Source: Macrotrachela quadricornifera (Eukaryota > Rotifera > Eurotatoria > Philodinida > Philodinidae). From it: a stretch of DNA of 64,000 nt. The position numbers and the translations under genes were made by a program. Below are positions 10,149 through 21,091 of the stretch, piece by piece. Within the stretch, counting starts at the first letter, position 1; each line of letters begins with the position of its first letter. The notes below the pieces were generated by a model. That model did no database searches. It saw nothing but the letters and a program-made list of their open reading frames with translations, and was not told the origin of the DNA. The stretch lies in assembly GCA_022393335.1 (NCBI GenBank), contig JAJEKB010020615.1:411218-475217 (forward strand). The letters are read 5' to 3'.

Positions 10149-12355
10149 GCTGGATTATAATAACCAAAAAGTACTTCTGCTATAGCATTTCCTGTTTCTG
10201 TACCAGCAAACCATGTTTCTAAAATAGCTGTTGCATATTGATCTTCCCATGTTAATGTTAATGGTCGTCCATTCATTAATACAATAACAACAGGTTTACC
10301 TGTATTAAATAATGCTTGAAGTAATTTTTGCTGACAGATTGGTAATCCAATATCAGCTCGACTTGCTGCTTCACCTGTCATACCTTGAGTTTCACCAACA
10401 ACAGCAACAATAACAGCAGATTTTTGTACAGCTTGAAGAGCTTCATCAATCATTTGTGTAGCTGTTCGATTATCTAAGATAATATTACCACCATACGCAT
10501 TTAATAATTTTAACATATTCATATCTTCCAAAAGATTTGATCCTTTAACATGTAAAACTTGAATATTGTTTCCAACAAGTTGATTAATACCTTCAAGAAC
10601 ACTAACTGTTTGATTCCAATCACCAGCTCCACTCCATGCTCCAAGTAAATTTCTATGATCATCAGCTAATGGACCAACTAAAGTAATAGTTAAATTCGAT
10701 TTTGATAATGGTAAAATTTGTTTGTCATTTTTCAAAAGAACAAAAGAACGACGTGCAAAATCTCTTGCTGCTAAACGATTTTCTTTTGTAAATATATCTG
10801 TTTGTGCACGTGTTTCATTAACATAATGAAATGGATCATCAAGTAAACCTAATTTATATTTTGCTTCTAGAACACGACGACATGCTTGATCAATTGTTTG
10901 TTCAGTTATTTTTCCTTCTTGTAAAGATTGATTTAATGTTGTTAGAAATCCTTGACTAGACATATCCAGATCAACTCCCGCATTCAATGATCGAGCACTA
11001 ACTTCTTGTAAATTACCTAAACCATGAGCAATCAGTTCACTAATTGCTGTAAAATCTGTGACAACAAATCCAGTAAAATTCCATTGATTACGAAGTAAAT
11101 CATTTAATAACCATTCATTAGCTGTTGATGGAACACCATTTATTTCATTAAATGATGTCATTACACTACCAGCACCAGCTTCAACTGCTGCACGATATGG
11201 AGGAAGATAATATTCATACATTCTTATAAGACTCATATCAACAGTATTGTAATCTCGGCCACTTTCTACTGCACCATATAAACCAAAATGTTTAACACAT
11301 GACATTACTGTCTCTACAAGACTTAAATTATTTCCTTGATACCCACGTACCATAGCAGCAGCTACTTGACTACCTAACCAAGGATCTTCACCTGCACCTT
11401 CAAGAATTCTTCCCCAACGTGGATCACGTGCTATATCCACCATAGGTGAATATACCCAATTAACAGCATCAGCAGTTGCTTCTCGAGCTGCAATACGTGC
11501 ACTTTGTTCGATTAACGTCATATTCCATGTTGAACTTAAAGCAAGAGGAATAGGAAAAATTGTTTTATGTCCATGAATAACATCAAAACCAAAGAGAAAT
11601 GGTATTTTTAGACGTGTACTATTTATTGCAAGTTCTTGTAATTGACGAACAGCTTTTGGAGTATACATATACAGTACAGCACCGACTTCACCACGAGAAA
11701 TTTTCTCTCTTAGATCATCACTTATAATTGGACCATCGGCATCAAAATGAACACCGACAAGATTTAATTGACCAATTTTCTCGTCTAATGTCATTTGAGA
11801 TAGAAGTGTATCAACGACAGAAGATTTCATACGTTCATCATATTTTGATTGACTCTGTTTTGTATCTATTGTTAAAACGATTTGATAATTCACTATTATC
11901 TCTTCTAATCGTCCATATGATAATGGTAAACGAATTTTTTTGTAAATAGTTTTATAACCTGGTGATATTACTCGTAATAAAACTTCCTCATTAGAGTGTA
12001 TTATTACATTGGTTAAGTTAAAATAACCATAAGAATTTGGATGATGAAGATCAGAACATATTAATTGATGATTTGAATATATGTGAATAATTTCAACATT
12101 TGCGTCACTTATACTTTTCTGACAACGTGCTGTATAATCTAGTAAACGACCAGTAATAGATATTTGACGTGTATTTGTCACTGGAAAATTCGATGTATTA
12201 CATAATTGTCGTGATTGAATAAATTCATTTGCTGTTAATTGAATTTCATCATTTAATGTTAATTCACATTCATTTGTTCGTACTTGTAAAACGAAAATTT
12301 GTAGTAGAATAGTCAAACATATGAATATCTTCATGTTTGAATATCTTTCATACAA
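10149..12355 (-). CDS. Secreted GH3 beta-glucosidase, BglX-like, copy A (3' end lost in gap)
   Basis: The visible part encodes about 735 residues of a glycoside hydrolase family 3 enzyme, which releases terminal glucose from beta-glucosides. A second Met at residue 8 starts a good signal peptide (KIFICLTILLQIF), so secretion is likely. Residues about 60-145 resemble a transthyretin-like beta-sandwich (ISITGRLLDY start). From about 175 the sequence follows bacterial BglX: MTLDEKIGQLNL, GFDVIHGHKTIFPIP, DPRWGR, KHFGLYGAVE, SFNEINGVPS. The catalytic aspartate is D434 in GFVVTDF. The C-terminal domain continues to the gap at 10148; the end must be inferred from copy B, including one intron. Residues around the nucleophile differ markedly from copy B. 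Bacterial origin followed by addition of a signal peptide and an intron is the likely history. Confidence 0.93.
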
Positions 12356-12749
12356 ATGAAATATTTGTGAGATTCTTATTATTTACTTTGGATGTTTTTA
12401 TTCTTCAGATAAGTACTGAAAATTTTTGAGATATCTGAAACAAACAAATAGACATGTTTCTTCTAGTCTTATGATACGTAGAGCATACCAAAAGTAACGA
12501 TACTCCTTAGGTTATTTCAAAATAATGCCACTGACATTTTATAAGCATATAGTAAACTAAAAGAAATTTTCTTTTTATGTGTAGCAGTATTGAAAATAAT
12601 GCTCCGTCTCTCTGTAATATCAATTCACTGTTAAACCAATGTTATAACAGGAAAATTTCGATTAAAAGTATCTGTTTTAATATGTAACGCTAATATAATG
12701 TCATACTTCTCTGTCATGGATGCTCACTTGTTGATATTCTTTGCTTCAC

Positions 12750-13010
12750 TTATTTCCTCCATTTTTCCTCACCATCTTTGATACCTAACCGTCTACTCAT
12801 GTTAGGGTCGAAATAATTGCCTTCATTATTTACACACATTTGCATTTGTTCAATACATTTATCGAAGGTCTGCTTGTATTTTTCGGCTTTCGAAGAATTT
12901 TTGAAATTGACAATAGCACGATGAAATGATTCGAAATCATCTTGATCATCCAGGTTTTGTTGGACTGCCTGCTCTTCGCCAATTAGAAATTTACCAATGG
13001 TGAAAGTATG
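12750..13010 (-). pseudogene. Unknown gene fragment upstream of GH3 copy A
   Basis: On the minus strand an open stretch of about 80 codons ends at TAA 12750-12752. Its composition is that of a real protein, with the segments DDFESFHRAIVNF and FDKCIEQMQMCVNNEG. Further upstream the reading continues only with frame changes (SVTTDEIPSYF). A homologous but more broken copy lies at 25160-25520 beside GH3 copy B. I do not recognise the family. It may be the last exon of a larger gene, or a pseudogene carried along in the duplication. Confidence 0.4.
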
Positions 13011-14353
13011 ATGGAATTTCGTCAGTTGTCACCGAACAATATTTTATATAGGATGTATATGAAAGCTGAAGCTAATATTGTTAGAATATACATATGTATA
13101 TATAATAGCCCAAGTGACCAAAAGACGGGATAAATAACTAGTCATTTTCTAGTCATGTCGACCCGTCATGCCCGATCTTTATCTCAAATTCGACTATATA
13201 TACATGTCTAGTCTTTTTTTTGAGAAAGACTCGTCTAAGTCTCGTCGGAAGTCGGTTGGTACCGAACGTTATTGTTTAATATGTGGACTAGTCCTAGTCG
13301 AGGACTTTTTGAGACAAAGACTAGCCAGAATGGGTGACAGGGACATCCACCCGAAAATGATTTCAAATTGAAAAAGTAAAGATGTCAGGGATGGTACGTA
13401 GAGTGAATTGTAGCCGTATGTAGTGGACGAGTCTACACTAGTCTAAATAGAAATATACAAAGATAAATGTTAGATTCAAACATGTATACAATCTATTACT
13501 TACCCATTATTGAGACCATTGAGCTACATGATCAAAAGATGAATTTCTACATATTTATAATCATTCTAATTCTAAGATGCTATTTCATACAGTTTTGCTC
13601 AAAGTTCTTTTTTTTTCATGTTCTCATATGAATAAAATATTATCTATTAGAGAACACGAGATCATTTAAACAAAATAAATTTTAAAAATTGTTGTATTTT
13701 TTGGAGGAATATCTTGTAATTATTATTTGCCAAAAGTAATTAGCTGCACTAAAAAAATTGCTTTTTTGATTGGCATAACATTTCTATGTAGCTATTTTGA
13801 CTTAAAATAAAATAAAAAGGTTGAAAAATGCTTTTTCGATTAAAAAAAAATTGGCTCTCAAAGAGATAAACTAATGAATAAATAAATAAATAAGCATAAA
13901 CTAAAAATAAAAAGAAACAAAAATAATATTTAACGCGAGACCTTTCGAATTGTTCTGTCTCAAGTGATGTAATCACAACAGATTTTTAAATATACTTGCT
14001 TAGAAAAAAATATTTTGCACACGTGAATCGCTATGATTTCAAGTAGGAAACATATTGAATTTTATACGAAGTGAAAGTCTGTGACAAATGGAGTTTATTG
14101 ATACTAAAAAATTAGAGCTATCAATAGTCTTGCCTGTTAAAGTATCTAAATTTAAGAATTCTCACTGATCGTTCTAAATGATTGAATATTTTGTTTTCTG
14201 GAATAGGTGATGTTGAAAGTGGTTGAGTAGGAATACAGTGGATTTTTTTCTTTGATAAAAGTTATTAGACTTTTATTAAGAGAAACAAGAGAATGCACAA
14301 AAGAAACAATTAAAGAACTTTTTAAATATATTCAATTGAGTCATCATCTTCTA
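13011..14353. other. Intergenic, with TAGTC-rich repeat
   Basis: Between about 13125 and 13450 the words CTAGTC, GACTAG and GACTCGTC recur in both orientations, probably a decayed MITE. The remainder is A+T-rich with simple runs, including a TAAATAAATAAATAAAT-like tract near 13875. I see no gene. The open frame at 13168 is repeat-derived. Confidence 0.55.
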
Positions 14354-15350
14354 TCATGACTTGTATTTTTCGACGGGAAAATTTGAGAAAACTGCCTTTT
14401 TTGCTTTTTCATGATTGATTCCATGATGGCAAGGTTTAATTTGCATTATATTTTTTGGTTGTGATGACCCTTGAGGTTGTAGAATTAAAATCACACCTGG
14501 ACAGTCATGGTGACTGTTGTTCTCTGCCATGCCTTCAATAATCAGATGTTCAGGTCGTAAACAATTCTTTGTATCACACATATGAGAAGCTGTTAATGAA
14601 AAAAAGTTTTGAAATTATTGAGTAGAAAATTTTCTTACTGGTCTTGTCGCAGTCTTTCGATATTAGATTGGGAAACTTCTTCTTTAATTTGGAACGAAAG
14701 ATTACATCGTGGTCCACTATAAAAATGCTTTTGACATTTTTGGTTTTGCAGAAGAGCTTTAATTTCGACTGCAAAAATGTTAATTTTGAAGCATGATAAA
14801 AGTTTGTCACGAAATAGGCAGGTGTTGCTGTTTCATAAAAGGCTGCAGTGACGTAACAAAATAATCAGTCTTTGAAAAATTTTCCTATTCAAAAGAAACA
14901 TTTTCATAGAATAAAATGATCATAAAATCACTTACCGTCTTCGGATGTTACACTACTGAGGGTAATAAATTCTTCTGGCGTAATTTCATCATCGGGATTT
15001 TTCAGATTGATTGTGAAGTCGCACTTGTTTTTATGAGTAAATATGAGTTCTTAGAGCAGCAACTTGAGTTTTTGATAGGTTATTGATGAATTGTATTGGA
15101 TTTGATAATTTCTGATCTTGTGAAGATGACGATGGTTGAGAGAAACTATGTGGGTGAATCGGTAAGTGTTTAACATCAGTTGGGCTTTTCGTTTCAAATA
15201 ATACACTTGCACCTTGTAAGGTCTTTTCTAGAGAATTAAAAACCTTATTTCCTATTTTTCATAAAATAACTTTGCCTACTTTTAGTTTCGGCACAGGACA
15301 TTCAGTTTCTTTTTCAAGTTCGTCAAGCTGATCATCAGTTGGATTCAGTG
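14354..15350 (-). pseudogene. Protein with His-Me endonuclease-type zinc-binding loop, broken
   Basis: The last exon (stop at 14354) carries the signature of the zinc-binding-loop region of His-Me homing endonucleases: SHMCDTKNC, then PEHLIIE, a conserved asparagine pair (ENNS) and later cysteine/histidine residues (HHDC, KPCHHG). Upstream exons can be pieced together on the minus strand: CKTKNVKSIF through SKDCDKT with a donor near 14638 and an acceptor near 14582, an earlier block with NKCDFTINLKNPDDE, and a start-proximal block with DQLDELEKETE. At least two frame breaks are needed (near 15050 and 15260) and one apparent intron is only 28 bases. It is best called a pseudogene or badly assembled gene. 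Related proteins bind DNA; this one lacks a visible catalytic HNH/His-Me core. Confidence 0.5.
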
Positions 15351-15365
15351 TTTGTAAAAAATACA

Positions 15366-15700
15366 ATCGAATATAATAGTTTAACAAATAATAATTTTAA
15401 ACACAGACACAATAGTAAACAATGATGTGAAATAACACAGCTATATGCATTACAACATATGTAACTTTTGATTATGACTGTCGTTTGTTCTGCGTGTTGA
15501 ATGTTGATTGATCATTGTCTGAATGAATTGAAAGTGAATGAATGTTGTATGAATTAGACGACGCACACGCCGAAAGGAATCACTCTTCATTGTATTGATA
15601 TTAGTATAAATAGTGTTGTCCGCTCTATGTTATTTCACATCATTGTCTACTATTGTGTCTATGTTTGAAATTATTATTTATCAAACTATTGTACTTGATG
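15366..15700. repeat. 75-base inverted repeat between divergent open frames
   Basis: The left arm (about 15366-15440) is the inverted copy of the right arm (about 15629-15700), with only a few mismatches over the shared core GTTATTTCACATCATTG and onwards. The two arms face outward: the left leads into the minus-strand zinc-loop pseudogene, the right into the plus-strand frame at 15653. A TATA-like TATAAATA occurs just before the right arm near 15605. The arrangement could be two copies of one gene 5' end or the ends of a transposon. Confidence 0.6.
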
Positions 15701-15967
15701 GTACCACTAAAGAGTAAAAGATTGACTTCACCTGTTAAGAAAGAACACAAACCAAAATCACAAGCTTTTCTTGATAATTTGTCTATAAATGAGACAAAAG
15801 TATGCCTGAAAAAAATTATTAACAGCGATCCATATGTGAAATTAGTCAATCATCGTCATATTTCATCAACTCTTACTATGGATCAACTTAAATCAGCAAC
15901 TAGCATTAGACCATTTATCAATAAGAATCTTTTTATTTGTTTCGAAGCACTTAATATCATCGTTTAA
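15653..15967 (+). CDS. Small hypothetical protein
   Basis: This is an open frame of 104 codons; the more natural start is the Met at 15698, giving about 90 residues. The N-terminal half is rich in lysine (PLKSKRLTSPVKKEHK), followed by a possible helix containing FLDNLSINET. I recognise no domain. It begins inside the right arm of the 15366-15700 inverted repeat, so it may be a fragment of a gene related to the zinc-loop pseudogene on the other side. There is no strong evidence that it is expressed. Confidence 0.25.
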   Translation: MCLCLKLLFIKLLYLMVPLKSKRLTSPVKKEHKPKSQAFLDNLSINETKVCLKKIINSDPYVKLVNHRHISSTLTMDQLKSATSIRPFINKNLFICFEALNIIV

Positions 15968-16404
15968 TGAGAGCCTATTTTACGAAGTGGATGGAGTATA
16001 AAACTAAAGAAGATCTGTTAGCGTCAACAGAGGTCACCCTATTACCGCCAATGCCCAGCTATATATCGTACGTGTCGGACTTTCCTTTCCTTTACATATA
16101 TATATCTTCTTCTGTTTCGATTCTTTATCTTTCCATATATATTAGTTTTTTCTTTAGTTTATCTTTTTTCTTGACCAACAACACATCCATTATTACAATC
16201 ATTATTATTATATTATTCCTTGATCCCTGTTTCTTTTGTTATAACTGTTCTTGTCAGTTTTATTCCCTTTTCTAAAAGAAAGGGTTATATGGCGTTTAAA
16301 TACGCCAGTTAAAATGCTTAAAATTTGTCTGTCTGTCTGTCCTAACCAATCAGAAAACAGCAACAGCTAAATCAGTAAAAATAGCCTTTAACATTTCCTA
16401 AAAA
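15968..16404. other. Pyrimidine-rich repeat DNA
   Basis: This stretch is dominated by T/C-rich sequence with TATATATA tracts and ends near 16325 with a short GTCTGTCTGTCTG microsatellite. The preceding word ATTACCGCCAA also occurs near 47296 in the SINE-like repeat cluster, suggesting a related dispersed element. The open frame at 15967-16275 is an artefact of this composition. Confidence 0.5.
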
Positions 16405-16760
16405 TCTTCACCAAAGGTTTTTTGGATTGGGGAATCCAATGGTATCATTAGTTTTTTATGATCTTGCAACAAAAACTTTTTTTACGAAAAAAAAACTTTT
16501 TTCCCTTAAAAAGTTTGACCAAAAGGTTTTTGGAGTCGAAGAATCGATTTGTGCTATTAGTTTTGAAAATTTTTTTCAATTGATTTTTTTAGTAAGAAGG
16601 GGCTTTTTTTCAAAAACAGTTTTTTCATAAAATTTGACCATAAGTTTTTGCAATCGAGAGAATCTATTGGTGTAATTTATTTTAAAAAAATTTTCTGAAC
16701 TACTTTTTTCGATTAAAAACGGCTTTTTTTACAAATAAATTGGTCTTTTATAAGATTGCA
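16405..16760. repeat. Tandem repeat, unit about 113 bases, three copies
   Basis: Three diverged units start near 16405, 16515 and 16630. Each has a TTGACCA(A/T)AAG core, a run of T, a (G/C)A(A/G)TCGA-like word, then TATTAGTTTT and a poly-T/poly-A block. The open frame at 16427 is a by-product of the repeat. Confidence 0.6.
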
Positions 16761-17032
16761 GCAGATTTGTAGGGCTCCAGAGATAAAATTCCTTATTTGT
16801 TTTGTATTTCTATATAGATAATACAGAAATGCATGTTTTTATATTTTCATATGATCAAACAACTGGAATGCAGCTGTCGTAAAATTGAAACTATTATATT
16901 TACTGATGAACATATTCAACTTTATATATACTTTTTTTAAATTTTGTGTAAATAAAAAAAACTATTGAAATTCAGCCACATTTGTCACTGTGTTATATAT
17001 AGCTTTTTTCAGAACAAAGTGGTCATTCTAAT

Positions 17033-17266
17033 GGAAGATCATCTGTTGAAGAGAGAACAAATGCTCTTACAAATGTAATATTAACTGTTTGAGAGATAAT
17101 AGGTAACCTTTCAAATATAACATCGATTGTTCAACACATAGCAGACGCTCTTTGAAGTCTGACATTAATTGTTGAACGGCCAACAAGTGTTTCTTGAATT
17201 CTAACATCGATAGTTGAAGAGATAGCAAATGCTCTTTCAAGTGTAGCATCAATTGTTGAAGAGAGA
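17033..17266. repeat. 42-base tandem repeat, five units plus a partial one
   Basis: Units begin at 17057, 17099, 17141, 17183 and 17225 with a consensus close to GCAAATGCTCTTTCAAGTGT followed by an AACATCAATTGTTGAAGAGA-like half. The period is exactly 42 bases, a multiple of three. On the minus strand each unit reads as a 14-residue leucine-rich repeat of the type LQQLMLHLKEHLLS, inside an open frame spanning 17067-17399. Two heptads per unit would give a coiled coil if translated. I see no splice context or homologue to prove coding. Confidence 0.75.
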
Positions 17267-17399
17267 AGAAGATCCGACTTAACTTAGATATCGTAATGGT
17301 AGAATTACAAGGATTAGCTTTGCCTGTCGAAAGTTGCATAATAAAAGTCAGTTCAAGGGGCGAATAATTTAATTTTTTTGTAAAACATAAAAAATACAT

Positions 17400-19290
17400 T
17401 CAAATAGCATATCGACAGAATCTTACTTCTATGTATCGGTTGTCCGAGAATGTTTGCAACATAGTTTGTTCTACATTTATCTATGTTCAGAGAAATGATA
17501 AAATTCTAGTTTCTCTTCAAAACATGCGCCGTCAAAGTCTCTACAATAATTGTATGAAAAAATTTGTTTAACTTCTGATAAATTATAAGATAACTAAGGA
17601 TGAGGGCGAGGTACAGGGATGAGGATCTTCTGTTGACCCCACCATCACTCCGACCCTCATCCTCAAGATTTATTGTGCGAAACGTGCTTCACATCGTATT
17701 TGTTTACATCTTGTTCTCGGGATATATTTTATTCATTCTACTCTAGCGTATTTAAGTCATTCTTGTTCTAAATACGATCCTTTTCACTTTCTTTCGTTTT
17801 TTCGTTTTCTCTAACATATTTTCTATTGATAACAAGTACAAGTAAAGTTCATCGACTGTCGATTCACTTGACCCTAGACTGACACAATGAGGATATCTAT
17901 AGAATTGCTCATAGGTGTGAACGGGAATTCAATATGTGTGGTTGCGTGTAACATAGTAACTTGATTATAGTGTTTATCTGGTAACTGTAATTGCAACAGT
18001 TGTGGAGAAGATCATAAAGATCACCGCGTCATTGTGATTTGAATTAGTCCACCAGTGCTGCTTAAAAATGATGATTATTGTTTAATTTTTTTGTTTTGAT
18101 TAGCTTATTATTCAATATTGTATCAGCAGCTAGGTGCTTTGTCAATTAACTAGAATTTTACAAATGAGTTTGGATATAAAATTATGATAAACAGAAACCG
18201 TATCCTTTAAATAATTTCATATGACTCTTTGTTTGAGTTTAAATTGCCTCTCTATAAGCATTTTTTGCATGCGCATCAATATCGACGGACAATCATGAGA
18301 AAAATACTACTCAAATACGAAAACCCTTTACATCCAGTATCATGACCTGTTATATATATAACCGTTTGACTGCTACTCTTTTATTTGAAACGTTTATATA
18401 TTTTAACGCGAACCACAATGATATTGTAAATAACAATGCGAATTTTGATAATTATATTATTTAAGCGCTGCTTCTATTCGAAAAAAATTTGATCACATTA
18501 TTCAAAGAATATGATTTTTATTTATTATAATTTTATGTTCACATTCACTTATAAAATTCTTATTTATTGATAAAGCACTTAGTTGTCAATGCAGCACTGA
18601 GCAACAATCCAATCAAAATAAATAATTAAACAGTGATCGTCATTTTTAATCAATGACGATCAATTAATTTAAATCATAGTGATTAGATAATTATTATAGT
18701 CTTCTCTATGTTTATTTGAACTACAGATTCGATGGTCATTTGTACCATAGTTACGATAGCCATTTTGACCGCGTTACCGGCAGACGGACAGACAGAGGGA
18801 CAGATACAGGTGAATTTCGTTGTCTAGACCCTATCATTTCAGTCTAGGGAACATAGTACGCTTGAATTATGTTTTCTCCACAACTTGAATAGAATCGTGC
18901 TGAATGTAAATCTGTTTCAACTGATCGTCGAAAATATTGTATCGATTGAAATTCAATTTATACATGTAACTTGTAGCACATCATTTACTTCTACGCAAGT
19001 ATTCAAAATGAATGATTAAGAAGGTCTTTTTTTGTATGTATTTTAAATCAACACCCATAGTCAAAATGGACATGTACTGATGCATCTTGCATACGGCATA
19101 CTGGCATGACGGTGAACAAGTACAAGAATTGTATTCTATATGTAAAGAAATATTAATAAATTATTGTTTCCATAGAAACGAATGACGTGGGAATACTATG
19201 GCCACATCCTATTTGTCTTCAATGAATTTGCTTGTGGTTACATTATAGTATTTCAAACATTATCATTCAAAACGCTACATTGCATCAGAA
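17400..19290. other. Intergenic, nothing recognised
   Basis: A+T-rich DNA with no supportable gene. Near 17585-17660 there is a purine-rich patch (GATGAGGGCGAGG) followed by its pyrimidine counterpart. Near 18780 a GACAGACAGA-type tract resembles the microsatellite tails of the SINE-like repeats near 46950 and 47960. Confidence 0.5.
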
Positions 19291-19904
19291 TTGAATTTTA
19301 ATCAGTCAATGGTGAATTATTTCTTATCAATAGTAGTAGATATTTCACATTCGTGTAAATATCCAGCATTCGTTTCTTTACTTACTGATCCAGCTAATAG
19401 AAGAGCATCACATGGACCTCAAAAACATCATAAATTAATTGTTCACTCGACTTTTATTGCAATTTCTGTACCGTACGATTCAGATTAACGTAAAGCATAC
19501 TATCATGCAAAAAGTCCAACAAATTATGTAATAAAAGTATAGGTGGCTTGTGATTTTCATCATCGAATAGTACATGTATCTGTTCTTTAAGAAGCAAGAC
19601 TATTAGAATATGTTGAAAACCTATAGAAATTATTGGTGACAAGAGATACATCTGTGAAGAATATGTAATTACTCCAAGAAAATCGTGTGGGCGGGAATTA
19701 ACACAAGAAGATAAAGATTTCAATGATGATATTAATAATGCAAAGGCAACCATCGAAAATATTAATCAACGTCTCAAAACTTATGCTATTCTCGGTGGTG
19801 TTTACAGAGGACCTGCTGATAATTTTTATAAGATAAAAAAAATCATACAAGTCGTTGCTGCTTTATGTAATTTGAATTTAAATAAACATCTTATTTGTAG
19901 CTAG
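19291..19904 (+). pseudogene. Harbinger/IS5-type DDE transposase relic
   Basis: The 3' part encodes the recognisable C-terminus of a DDE superfamily endonuclease of the PIF/Harbinger type: GRELTQEDKDFN, then an INQRLKTYAILGGVYRGP block and a terminal VVAALCNLNLNKH helix, with a stop at 19902-19904. Earlier blocks, HSTFIAISVPYDSD and YYHAKSPTNYVIKVQVACDF, match the part around the first catalytic aspartate. Several frameshifts and stops lie between 19488 and 19660. It lies just left of GH3 copy B's flanking MITE and has no counterpart beside copy A. Confidence 0.7.
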
Positions 19905-20118
19905 AAAGATAACTTGATAAATTGTATCTTCTTATTGATTGTTTGAAAATGAAGCTTTATCCTTCTCATTGGTTCTATTGGAAACCTCTTAATAGGAATC
20001 ATATAGGCTAAAATAGCATTATTTGTGCAGCGTAACTGGTAAAAAATCAAATTTTTCTAATATGTAGATTAATAATTTAACGCTGGGCAATCAATTAGGT
20101 TGGTCACTCTCGTATATG

Positions 20119-20770
20119 CAGTAATGAACAAAATTATAAGAACAAAATATTTTTGATTTTTTTCTTTAATAAAAAGCATCGAACTCAAATCCAAATAGCA
20201 ACTCAGATAGTCAATGAATAGCACTATCAAGTCCACTCTATATCAATTTTTTACAGATGATTTAAGGTAGCAAAGTTTTTACAAAACCCCAAACCCCATT
20301 TTTCAGGTAGAGTACAAAATTCTGAACAAAATAAATGATTGCGGCGTTTTCTACGGGCTTCTCTTTAAAAGTTACAGGCATCACAAAAAAAACGAAAAAA
20401 AGTGAATTTTATCGAAAAATCGCCGAAAATCGACTAAAAAATGCGTTTTCTCGATTTTTGTGATGTCTGTAACTTTTGAAGTAAAGATCATAGAAAACAC
20501 GGAAACCATTCATTCTGCTCATAATATTTTGCTCTTTAAGATGGTAAGGTAAAAAAAATGAATTATTCAAAAGTCTGTTTGGACCTGAAAAATGGGGTTT
20601 GGGATTTTTAAAAACTTTGCTCCTTTAAATCATCTATGAAAAATTGATATAGGATGGACTCAATAGAACTCTTCATTGATTATCTGAATCACTATTTGGA
20701 TTTGAGTTAGATGCTTGTTATTATGGAAAAAAATCAAAAATATATTGTTCTTATAGTTTTGTCCACTACG
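20119..20770. mobile_element. Palindromic Tc1/mariner-type MITE, copy B
   Basis: This is the second copy of the element at 8861-9510, in the same orientation and the same position relative to the GH3 gene. Its left half (20119-20440) differs from copy A at many sites, whereas the right half (20445-20720) is almost identical to copy A, with only a handful of changes. The left terminus has decayed to CAGTAATGAACAAAA while the right keeps GTCCACTACG. Confidence 0.8.
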
Positions 20771-21091
20771 CTATATACTCTTCGTATGAAAACTTCTTGA
20801 ACTTTGTCGAATACCCTAAAAAATTTCAAAAAAAAACGCAAAAACGAGGTTAAAACTTCAATATAAGCACCACCAATTGATTTTCTTATGATCGAAAAGT
20901 AATCCTTGTTTGTTAGAGACTATTCATTTTACATATTTTGTATAAGTATAATGGAATGAAAGAATATATATGAGTTCAATATTTTACTCCGAAAGAAGAT
21001 TGCGCTGATAAGTTTTTTAAAGATATTTTATTAATAATGATCAATATAGGAAAAAAAAGATTTATTCATTTGTTTGAATTTATAATTTGTT

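Noticed and set aside
15967..16275. 102-codon plus-strand frame
   Set aside because: Produced by a T/C-rich tract; hydrophobic run is Ser/Phe/Ile bias rather than a membrane protein with supporting features.
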